The position numbers and the translations under genes are program-made. DNA of 46,166 bases from Myxococcota bacterium (GTDB taxonomy: Bacteria > Myxococcota_A > Bradymonadia > UBA7976 > UBA1532), in assembly GCA_023150895.1 (NCBI GenBank), contig JAKLJY010000022.1, forward strand, positions 1 through 46,166, in the 5' to 3' direction. The notes beneath the pieces are model-generated. The model did no database searches. It saw nothing but the letters and a program-made list of their open reading frames with translations, and was not told the DNA's origin. Shown in pieces: positions 39,152 through 46,166 of this stretch; within the stretch, counting starts at the first letter, position 1; each line of letters opens with the position of its first letter.

Positions 39152-40014
39152 GGCGCGGAAGTTGCGCCTCTCGGGGGGGACATTTCAACTGATTCGGCGC
39201 CGTCCGAAGCCCCGCGGGAACGCCGCGTCGGACGTCCCTTCCACAATCGCCACGGCGCCCCGTCTGCCCCCGTCCCGGGAACCGCCCGATCGCCGAGCCG
39301 CGCACCGGGCGAAAGGCAGGCGTCCCAGGCCGGCGGGCGCTCGAACCCGGCGTACGGCGGCGTTCGCGCAGAGAGATCGGCCTCGAGGATATCCTCGTGT
39401 TCGTTGAGGCAGTAGATCCGCAGGCCACTCTTTCCCGGGAGGACGGGCCACGCGTAGGCCAAGAAGGCCCGGGACCCCGCGAGGCCGGGCGCGCGCGGGT
39501 CTGAAAGGCCGGTGCCCCCGGGGCCCGCGACGTAGATGCGGTAGGCGTACCCGCTGTAGACCGAGATGCCCCCCTCGAGGGGCGCGAGCTCGGGCCGCAA
39601 CAGCGCCGAGGGGGCCAGGTCGGGCGCACTCGGATGGCCGGCCGACGACTGCCCGGCGAGCTCGACGAGGTTGCCGGCGCGCCCGGTCTGGCGCGCGAAG
39701 GTGTCCTCGGCCCACAGGATCGTCCGCAACGTCGAGACGGCGAGGGTGTGGTTGGCCGAGTTGCCCGCGCTCACGATGTTGGGCACGGCCACACGGACGG
39801 TGAAGACGGCGAGGAGCACGAGCGCCGCCGTCGAGAGGGTCGCCCAGGCGAGGCCCTTCGGCGCGGTGGGGGGGGCGCGGTTCATCGCTCCGATGCACAG
39901 CACCGCGGCCGGTACGGCGAGCGCCCACCCGTGCGGCAGCAGAACGCCCAGCGCGAGCAAGCCCTGAGCCGTGGCCACCCAGGTCCCCGGGCGCTTCAGA
40001 AGTTGCTCATGCAT
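39148..40014 (-). CDS. Membrane protein with pseudopilin-like extracytoplasmic segment
   Basis: The product has 288 residues (ATG 40014; an in-frame start at 40074 would add an Arg/Pro-rich leader). Two hydrophobic segments lie at about 14-45 and a third at 55-80 (ATLSTAALVLLAVFTVRVAVP). Then comes ANHTLAVSTLRTILWAEDTFARQTG, which resembles the alpha-helical spine and loop of type II/IV pseudopilin-like proteins (DUF2950-type arrangement: 'LR.I..AE..F'). The rest contains GGISVYSGYAYRIYVAG and SGLRIYCLNEHEDILEAD. The pilin resemblance is weak. The C-terminus is low-complexity. It is divergent from the pseudokinase gene across a 281-base gap that holds nothing else I can recognise except one promoter. 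Confidence 0.72.
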   Translation of the reverse strand: MHEQLLKRPGTWVATAQGLLALGVLLPHGWALAVPAAVLCIGAMNRAPPTAPKGLAWATLSTAALVLLAVFTVRVAVPNIVSAGNSANHTLAVSTLRTILWAEDTFARQTGRAGNLVELAGQSSAGHPSAPDLAPSALLRPELAPLEGGISVYSGYAYRIYVAGPGGTGLSDPRAPGLAGSRAFLAYAWPVLPGKSGLRIYCLNEHEDILEADLSARTPPYAGFERPPAWDACLSPGARLGDRAVPGTGADGAPWRLWKGRPTRRSRGASDGAESVEMSPPRGATSAP

Positions 40015-40258
40015 CTTCGGGGCACCACGTGGGATGAAACCGGGGGCACGAGCCCCGGCCGGGGCCGACCGCATCGGCGGGATCCGCGAGGACCGCCGGA
40101 TTCACTCGGGCGACCGCGCAGCCCGAGGGCGGGCACCCGAGGGCGTTTCTCGATGGTCCGTGGCGTTGCACGGGCGCATTCGACCACAGGGCGCCCGCTG
40201 AAGAAAGCCACGCCTGCCGCGACGACGCGGACCGGAACGGCAGCGCCGTCGGGCGACC

Positions 40259-40287
40259 TTGCCCGACCCGTAGGCCTGAAATATGGT
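40259..40287 (+). promoter_or_regulatory. Predicted promoter for the pseudokinase-FGE gene
   Basis: TTGCCC (40259-40264) and TATGGT (40282-40287) are separated by 17 bases, each with four of six consensus matches. The start point would be about 40294-40296, at the ATG at 40296, so a leaderless transcript is implied, as for the kinase-FGE gene at 16960. The call is weaker than that one. Confidence 0.4.
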
Positions 40288-40295
40288 GCGAGCCG

Positions 40296-42650
40296 ATGTC
40301 CGACCCGCGTCCGCCCCAGGGAGACTTCACCGCGCCCTACGCGCCCTCCGTCGAGGACGTCCAGTTCCTCGAACGTCTCGGCGACGGCCTCGGCGCCGGT
40401 CGGTTCCACGCGCGCCTCGCCGGGGTGCCGGGGACGGTCTCGCTTTTGCTCGAGGACCCCCGTCATACGGATCGCCGGGACTTCGTGGCCTGGGCCCGCC
40501 GGCTCGCCACCGTCGAGCATCCGACCGTCCCGCGCCTCATCCGGGTCGAGGACGTCCTGTCGCCGGCCTTCGTCGCCTTCGACTTCGCTCCGGGCGAAAC
40601 GCTCGAAACCGCGCTCGGCGTCGACCCCGCCCGTCCGATCCCGCTGCTCGACGCGCTGTCGATCACGCTTCAGGTGGCTTCGGGCATCCGGGCCGCCCAT
40701 CGGCGGGGGCTGACCCACGGCGGCCTTGCGCCGCGGACCCTGGTCCTGAGCCCCCGGGAAGGGGCGGCGGACCAGGTCCGGATCACCGGCTGGCTGCCTT
40801 GCCCCGAGACGATCGACGAGGGCGTCCGCGCCGCCGACGTGCGGGCGATCGCGTCGATGCTGTATCGGCTGCTGACCGGCATCGTCCCCCCGTCCGAGGT
40901 CCCCGCAGAGAGCCGTCGCGACGGTCCGCGCCTCGAGGGCGGGGGCGGACGCTTCGACGATGTCGTGCTCGGCTGGGAAGAAGCCCGACGCGACCTCGGG
41001 GGACTGGCGCCGCTGGTCGTCACGCTGATGGAACGAGCCGACGTTCACGCGGACATCGACCGCCTGATCGACCTGGTCGTGCCTTTCTACCGACGCCTGA
41101 TCGACGAAGCGTACCGGGAGGTCGACGCCGCCCTGGCGAGCGCGCGGGCCCTCCGGGACGACGTCGAGCGCTGGCAGCGGCAGGAGCGCGAGCTCGAGAG
41201 CAAGTTGCGCTGGGTCAAACAGTGGCTGCGCGAACATGCGGAGGAGGTCGGCACGGCGGTCGCCGGCGTATCTTCGATGGAGCGGCGCGAGGCGCGCCTC
41301 CGCACGCTCGAACTCGAAATGGGCATGCTGCTCGACCGGGCGCTGCCGCCGAGCACGCGTCCGGCCAGCGTCGCGCCGCCGGCGCTGCCGCCGCTCGCCG
41401 AGCACCCGACGACGCCCCCGAACGAATCGGCCGGCTCGGCACCGGCTCGGGCCCGCACGCCGACGTCGGCGCCCGCCCCCGCGCCCGCCGATGCGTCGAC
41501 GTCCGTGGCCGTTCCCGAGCCACCGTCGCCGTCTTCGCCGCCCTCGCCCGAGCCGGCGCCGCTTCCGCCCGTCGCCCGCCCCACCCCCGCGGAGCGGCGG
41601 CGCGCCCGTTCGGACGACGTGGTCATCCGCCCCCGGCGCTCCCGGGCCGCCCCCATCGCCGCCGCACTGGGCCTGTTGGCCGTCGCGGGGGGCGCATGGC
41701 GAATGTTCGGCGGCCCCGACGCCGGCTACGAGACGGGGGGCCGGGTGGCCGGCTCGACCCCTGCGGGTGCGCCCGCCACGGCCGCCCCTGCCAAGGCCCC
41801 GGGAACGTCCGCCCCGACGGCGGCACCCACCGCACCACCGACGGCCCCCGACACCGCCCCGCGCCCCCTCGCCCCCACGGCCCCGGCGCCACCGACCGCC
41901 GTCGGCGGGCCCACGCCGCCGCCCGGCATGGTCTACGTTCCGCCGGGCCGGCTCACGCCCGGTCTGGACGCCGCGGCCGTCGAGGCCGTGCTCGCACAGT
42001 GTCGCCTCGACTTCGGGGATCGCCCCCAGGCCAAGGCCTGCACGGCCGAGCTCTTCAAGGACGAGCGCCCCGAGCCGCCGCGGGCGGTCGCGGGCTTTTT
42101 CATGGACCAGTACGAGGTCAGCCAGGCCCGGTACGCGACCTGCGTCGACCGTGGCCGCTGCGCCCCCCTGCGGTTGCATTGGGACCTTCCAGAGCAGCCG
42201 GCGACGGGTGTCGATCTCCGGCTCGCCGAGGCGTTCTGCCGGGCCAGCGACGCTCGCCTGCCGACGGCCGACGAGTGGCTCTGGGCGGCGCGCGGCGCGG
42301 ACGGGCGCGCCTTCCCGTGGGGCAACGAGCCCGTGAGCGAGGGCGACGAGTACCGGGCCAACGCCGGGTCTTTCACCGGCGGCAAACGAAGCAACGGGCG
42401 CGCCGACGGGCACCCCTACGTCGGGTCCATCGCGATCTTCGCGCTGCGGGGCGCGAGCCCCTTCGGGGTCATCAACCTCGCCGGCAACGTGCGCGAGTGG
42501 ACGTCCACCGAACTCTCCGGCAGCGTCGTCGCGGCCGGGGGCGGCTGGAAGAGTCTCGGACACGAGCTGCGCCTCACCCGGCGCGAGTACCTCAGACCCT
42601 CGGATTTCGCTCCGGATCTCGGATTCCGGTGCGTGCGGAACCTCCCATGA
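40296..42650 (+). CDS. Pseudokinase membrane protein with FGE-fold domain
   Basis: The product has 784 residues. The N-terminal kinase-like domain (about 20-270) has lost the catalytic residues: the glycine loop reads LGDGLGAGRF, the VAIK lysine is gone (VSLLLED), HRD is HGG (THGGLAPRTLVL, about 139) and DFG is absent (ITGWLPCPE). A coiled coil follows at about 285-345. After a Pro/Ala-rich stretch, a membrane helix lies at about 449-465 (APIAAALGLLAVAGGAW), followed by a second Pro/Ala linker. An extracytoplasmic FGE-fold domain occupies about 541-784 (GMVYVPPGRLTPG, DQYEVSQARYATC, RLPTADEWLWAARG, FPWGNE, NLAGNVREWTS, GGGWKS, LGFRCVR). The two catalytic FGE cysteines are missing. It probably senses a periplasmic ligand and transmits through its pseudokinase. 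It overlaps the downstream ATPase gene by ATGA. Confidence 0.9.
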   Translation: MSDPRPPQGDFTAPYAPSVEDVQFLERLGDGLGAGRFHARLAGVPGTVSLLLEDPRHTDRRDFVAWARRLATVEHPTVPRLIRVEDVLSPAFVAFDFAPGETLETALGVDPARPIPLLDALSITLQVASGIRAAHRRGLTHGGLAPRTLVLSPREGAADQVRITGWLPCPETIDEGVRAADVRAIASMLYRLLTGIVPPSEVPAESRRDGPRLEGGGGRFDDVVLGWEEARRDLGGLAPLVVTLMERADVHADIDRLIDLVVPFYRRLIDEAYREVDAALASARALRDDVERWQRQERELESKLRWVKQWLREHAEEVGTAVAGVSSMERREARLRTLELEMGMLLDRALPPSTRPASVAPPALPPLAEHPTTPPNESAGSAPARARTPTSAPAPAPADASTSVAVPEPPSPSSPPSPEPAPLPPVARPTPAERRRARSDDVVIRPRRSRAAPIAAALGLLAVAGGAWRMFGGPDAGYETGGRVAGSTPAGAPATAAPAKAPGTSAPTAAPTAPPTAPDTAPRPLAPTAPAPPTAVGGPTPPPGMVYVPPGRLTPGLDAAAVEAVLAQCRLDFGDRPQAKACTAELFKDERPEPPRAVAGFFMDQYEVSQARYATCVDRGRCAPLRLHWDLPEQPATGVDLRLAEAFCRASDARLPTADEWLWAARGADGRAFPWGNEPVSEGDEYRANAGSFTGGKRSNGRADGHPYVGSIAIFALRGASPFGVINLAGNVREWTSTELSGSVVAAGGGWKSLGHELRLTRREYLRPSDFAPDLGFRCVRNLP

Positions 42651-45600
42651 CGCCCAGCGACCGCCCCCCGCCCAGGACCCTTGCCTTTCCGGTGCCCGCC
42701 GGTCTCTCCGCCGAGAGTTCGGGGCCCGGCGCGCGAGCGGGCGAGCACGATTTGCTCCCCGTACTGCGGGAGCGATGGGCCCGGGCGCGCGCCGGTCGTG
42801 GGACGTTCGTCCACGTCCAGGGACATCCGGGCAGCGGCCGCACCACGTTGATTGGCCGGCTCGCCCACGCCGTCGCCGGCGAGGACGCGTTCGTCGTGTC
42901 CCTCTCCGCGATGGACGAGCACCCTCAGGCCGTCCGCGACCAGATCCACCTCGAGGCGTACATCCTCCGGATCGCCGAAGGCATGCGGGCCATGGAAGCC
43001 ACGAGCGGGCGGGCCGCCCCCGCCGGCGGACCGGGAGACGCCGTCCCCTGGCTCCTGCCCGGGGCCGAGTTCCTCCAGGCGGCCACGGGGATCGCGGCGC
43101 TCCCGGCCACCCCCGGGCTCGAAGTCCCCAACCGGGCCGACGTGCATGCCGATCTGCTCCTCGACGTCGCGACGCTGCATCCGGTCCTGCTCCTGATCGA
43201 CGAGGCCCACCGCGTGGATCCGGCGGCGAGGCGCATCCTCGAGGCGCTCGCGCTCGGGCTCGACGGGCGGGAGGACCGACGCCTCCTCGTCGTGGCGACG
43301 TCGGCGCTGCCCATGCTCGAGAGCACTGGCCCCGAGTCGGACGCCGTCTTGCCTCCGACGCCGCGGGCCTGGGCCCCCGTGCCGGGAGAGACGCTCACGT
43401 TGCCCCCCGTCGAGCACGAGGCCCTCATCGAACGGCTGGCGGGCCACCTGCTGCGCTTCGGCGAACCGGACCTGGCCTGGCTCGGCGAGGTGGCCACGGC
43501 CGCCGGGGGCAACCCCCGACTCGCGATGGCATTTCTGGCCGCGTCGGAGCGGAGCGGCGCGTTCAAGCGCGCGGATCGCGGGCGGGTCTTCGACCCGGAC
43601 TGGACCCGGCACCCAGGGCATGCCGGCCTGCGGGCCCTGGCGGCCGGGCGCCTCCCGGCGATGCCCGCCAACGTCCGGGCCGATCTCCAGGCCGCCGCAG
43701 CGCTCGGGGGTCCCTTCGACATCCCGCTGCTCGCTCATCTATGGGATGTCCCACCCGAGGCGGCCCGTCAGCGCGTGCTCGCCTTCGAGCCGACCGGCCT
43801 CGTCGAGCCCGTCGGCGTCGACGCGCAACGGTTCGCCTTCCTGAGCGCCGAGCTCGCCCGCCAGGTCGCCGAGGGGCTGCCCGAGGCGATGTGCGCGTCG
43901 GTTCAGGTCCGCCTGGCCCGGTTCCTGCGCGCGGGCACGCGAGCGCTGCCCGGTCTCGAGGAGCCCCGCCGGCCCGGCCTCGACGTGACCGAGACGTGGT
44001 CCGAGTCGCGGCGGCGCGATCACCGGACCCGCGAAGAGCTGGACCGGCTGGCGGCCGCCGCGCGCCTGTTCACCCGCGCCCGCCGGCACCCGGACGCGGC
44101 CGAGGCCGCGGTGACGCTCGTCGAGCGACTCTTCGAGACCGGCGGCAATCCGTTCGTCCTCGCCGGACGTTGGGGGCGCCGGGAAGATCGCGAGCGCCGA
44201 CTGCACATCCACGCCACGCTCGCGGAGGCGAACCGTCAGCTCGAGTTCGCCCGCAGCGCACGCCCGGATCCCGGACCCGACGCCGAGCTTCTCTCGGTCA
44301 ACGTCCGGATCACCGCCGCCCGCGCCCGCTACAAGGAGGCGATGGGGGACTTCACGGAAGCCCGGCGTCTCATCGGCGCGGCGGTGGAGATGGCGGGGCA
44401 CAGTGCCGAGTCCAGTCTCCGCCTGCACGTCCTCAAGGCGCAGCTCGAGGTCCACTACTCGGGCGGCGATCACAACGGCGGACGGGATGCCCTGGTGCGG
44501 CTCCTCGCCGAGCTCGTGCGGGCACCGGCCCCCGCGTCGGCGCGGATGCACGGCTGGCTGGCCGAAGCGCTCAGCCGGTGGGAGTGGGCGGGCCTGCACG
44601 AGCGGCTGTTTCCGCATCTGCTCGACCAGATCCGCGCCGCCGGAGACGGTCGCGGGGTCGTGCGCGCGCGCCTCGAGCGCCTCGTCGCGGCGCCGGACGT
44701 CGAAGGCCAGCCGCCCCAGGCGCTGCTCGACGAGGCCGTCGAGGATGCGCGCCGCCTGCGCGAGCTCCCCTACGCCGCCGAACGCCTCGCGCTCCACGCC
44801 GCGGAGATGATGCAGGCGACCATCGACAGCCACCACGACAGCCTCAGCGGCGAATTCTACCCGCCCGACCTCTTCGGGGAGAACACCGCCCCGGGCGCCC
44901 CGTCGGTGCTCGAGCGATTCGAGTGGCCGGTCCGGCTGATGGAGCAGGCCGATGACCTCGCCCGCGAGGCCGACCACCGCATCGCCCGCCTGCGCGTCCT
45001 GACGACGATGCTCGGGGTGGTCTACGAGGTTCGCGAGCGGGCCGGCGACCTGCTCGACCGCTGGATGGGTGAATACGCGGACCAGCGCCCGGTGCGCCTC
45101 CTCGAGCTGCTCGAGCTCGTCGGGCACGGATTCTTCAGCGCCGAGCACCTCGAAGCCATCACCGAGCGCACCATCCTGCTCGCACAGAATCTCGGGCTCG
45201 ACCAGGTGCTCGCGGACACCCTGTACGAGGCGCTCGATCGAGAGCTGCCGGGCGTCGTGCGCCGGGCCGACGTCTTTTTCGGGCACGCCCGCCAGGCCTA
45301 CGAGCGCGTCGGCGACGCCTACGGGCTCGTCACGCTCCTCCTCGTTCAAAGCCGCCTGATCGAGCGCGCCCGCCCGGGCGAGGCCCGAACGCTGCTCGAC
45401 GAGGCGGCGGACATCGCCGAAGCGCGCGCCTCCGAGCTCAGCGCCGACCAGCAGGCGTTCATCGCGTTCCGGCTCGGCGAGCTGATGCAGCAGGCCGACG
45501 TCGACGCGGAGACGGTCACGCAACAGCTCGAACGCGCCATCGAACTCTACGATCGCGGCGGAGACGTCGAACACGTTCAGGTCGTCGGCGAGCTCCTGAG

Positions 45601-46166
45601 GGACATCTACAAGAAGAGCGGTGACTTCGGGCGCTATCGCCTCCTGCGGGAGCGTTTCCGGGCGCTCGAGACCCGGGCGCCCGGCGTCGATCCGCTCGGA
45701 CTCGAGCTGCGCATCGAGCACCTGCTGTCGTTGGCGCGTCAGGAGCAGAACGAAGAGCGCGCCATCGAGATGGTCGAGCGATGCGTCCGCCTCTTTGCGC
45801 GCATGCCGGACAGCACGACCCGCATCGACGAGTGCTTCGTCGAGATCAGCAAGATCTGCCGCCGGCGGGCCGACGAGGCGCAGACGGACGAGGGATTCCA
45901 GGACTGGATGCGGCGCTCGCTCGACGCCGTGCGGGTCGCCTCGAGCATCAATCGCAACCTCGGCAACTACAACCGCGTCTTCGAGGAGATGCACGAACTC
46001 TTCGACGACCTGCTCAGCATGGGCGCCGTCGAGGAGTATCTCGCCGCGCGGGCGGAGTGCCGGGAGCTCGCGTTCACGGTCGGGCAGGTCCCCGAGCTCT
46101 TGTCCCTCTTCGACGAGCATCTGCAGTACGACCCGGACGTCGGCTTCGACCTCGATCGCCTGCCGG
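42647..46166 (+). CDS. Very large ATPase/TPR (STAND-like) protein, C-terminus beyond the window
   Basis: The frame is open from the ATG at 42647 to the window edge (1173 codons so far). An ATPase domain near the start has a Walker A (HPGSGRTTLIG, about 58-68) and Walker B (LLLIDEAHR, about 181-189), then a winged-helix-like part. A long all-helical region follows from about 420 with many Arg/Glu/Leu-rich repeats of TPR or HEAT type (for example RLLGELMQQADVDAETVTQ-like units, RAIELYDRGGDVEHVQVVGE). This is the layout of STAND/MalT-type regulators. There is no DNA-binding domain in the visible part. It is translationally coupled to the pseudokinase-FGE protein, suggesting that the two form one signalling module in which the membrane sensor passes a signal to the ATPase. 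Confidence 0.85.
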   Translation, partial: MTPSDRPPPRTLAFPVPAGLSAESSGPGARAGEHDLLPVLRERWARARAGRGTFVHVQGHPGSGRTTLIGRLAHAVAGEDAFVVSLSAMDEHPQAVRDQIHLEAYILRIAEGMRAMEATSGRAAPAGGPGDAVPWLLPGAEFLQAATGIAALPATPGLEVPNRADVHADLLLDVATLHPVLLLIDEAHRVDPAARRILEALALGLDGREDRRLLVVATSALPMLESTGPESDAVLPPTPRAWAPVPGETLTLPPVEHEALIERLAGHLLRFGEPDLAWLGEVATAAGGNPRLAMAFLAASERSGAFKRADRGRVFDPDWTRHPGHAGLRALAAGRLPAMPANVRADLQAAAALGGPFDIPLLAHLWDVPPEAARQRVLAFEPTGLVEPVGVDAQRFAFLSAELARQVAEGLPEAMCASVQVRLARFLRAGTRALPGLEEPRRPGLDVTETWSESRRRDHRTREELDRLAAAARLFTRARRHPDAAEAAVTLVERLFETGGNPFVLAGRWGRREDRERRLHIHATLAEANRQLEFARSARPDPGPDAELLSVNVRITAARARYKEAMGDFTEARRLIGAAVEMAGHSAESSLRLHVLKAQLEVHYSGGDHNGGRDALVRLLAELVRAPAPASARMHGWLAEALSRWEWAGLHERLFPHLLDQIRAAGDGRGVVRARLERLVAAPDVEGQPPQALLDEAVEDARRLRELPYAAERLALHAAEMMQATIDSHHDSLSGEFYPPDLFGENTAPGAPSVLERFEWPVRLMEQADDLAREADHRIARLRVLTTMLGVVYEVRERAGDLLDRWMGEYADQRPVRLLELLELVGHGFFSAEHLEAITERTILLAQNLGLDQVLADTLYEALDRELPGVVRRADVFFGHARQAYERVGDAYGLVTLLLVQSRLIERARPGEARTLLDEAADIAEARASELSADQQAFIAFRLGELMQQADVDAETVTQQLERAIELYDRGGDVEHVQVVGELLRDIYKKSGDFGRYRLLRERFRALETRAPGVDPLGLELRIEHLLSLARQEQNEERAIEMVERCVRLFARMPDSTTRIDECFVEISKICRRRADEAQTDEGFQDWMRRSLDAVRVASSINRNLGNYNRVFEEMHELFDDLLSMGAVEEYLAARAECRELAFTVGQVPELLSLFDEHLQYDPDVGFDLDRLP

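Noticed and set aside
43739-46120. A 793-residue minus-strand frame at the right edge
   Set aside because: It is opposite the ATPase/TPR gene, whose plus frame is open from 42647 to the edge with Walker motifs. The minus frame shows only the Arg/Glu/Leu-rich shadow pattern.

Overview
The window is a very GC-rich, gene-dense chromosomal segment, most likely from a myxobacterium-like member of the Myxococcota (formerly Deltaproteobacteria). Supporting signs are a MYXO-CTERM-type C-terminus, eukaryote-like Ser/Thr kinases fused to ATPase/TPR or formylglycine-generating-enzyme (FGE) folds, a DUF4388/GYF-like protein, thrombospondin type-3 repeats, and many Cys-rich surface lipoproteins. Genes are tightly packed with no gap over 300 bases. 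Many neighbours overlap by a shared ATGA, GTGA or TTGA, which points to translational coupling. Placement below phylum level is not possible from this sequence alone. I saw no rRNA, tRNA or CRISPR array.

Layout. (1) 1-101 is the start of an IS transposase running off the left edge; beside it (172-414) is a short protein that looks like the N-terminal stub of an L,D-transpeptidase. (2) 460-6254 (minus) is an envelope operon: two FadL/OmpP1-type barrels, a beta-propeller lipoprotein and a MYXO-CTERM protein. (3) 6322-10366 holds a PaaI-type thioesterase, a Cys-rich lipoprotein, a DUF885 lipoprotein and an unknown exported protein. (4) 10392-13952 is a kinase-ATPase-TPR protein. (5) 14002-16878 (minus) is a RegB/RegA-like redox two-component system followed by an outer-membrane protein. 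(6) 16960-21709 is a kinase-FGE fusion, a small exported protein and an apolipoprotein N-acyltransferase homologue. (7) 21694-26686 (minus) contains an exosortase with a 71-residue probable substrate, two receiver-type proteins, and a large GYF/DUF4388/J-like/TPR protein ending in a CPBP (CAAX-protease-like) membrane domain. (8) 26852-28764 has a methyltransferase, a small unknown protein, a terminator, and a barrel-like gene whose leader can form alternative hairpins over the ribosome-binding site. (9) 28796-40014 (minus) is a surface-protein region: OmpA fusion, a 1670-residue lipoprotein of about 60 Cys-rich repeats, an HDOD-like protein, a thrombospondin type-3 lipoprotein and two small genes. 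(10) 40296-46166 has a pseudokinase-FGE membrane protein coupled to a very large ATPase/TPR protein that runs off the right edge.

How it may work together. The common theme is building and sorting the cell envelope, together with protein-based signalling. Two kinds of C-terminal processing enzyme (exosortase and CPBP protease) lie within 5 kb of each other, an N-acyltransferase overlaps the exosortase tail to tail, and many lipoproteins and one MYXO-CTERM protein are nearby. The most promising undescribed items are the exosortase with its dedicated mini-substrate, the CPBP fusion, the OmpA/giant-lipoprotein pair, the kinase-FGE and pseudokinase-FGE modules with FGE folds lacking the catalytic cysteines, and the three-part leader at 27884-27981. 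These functional links are inferences from gene order and motifs.
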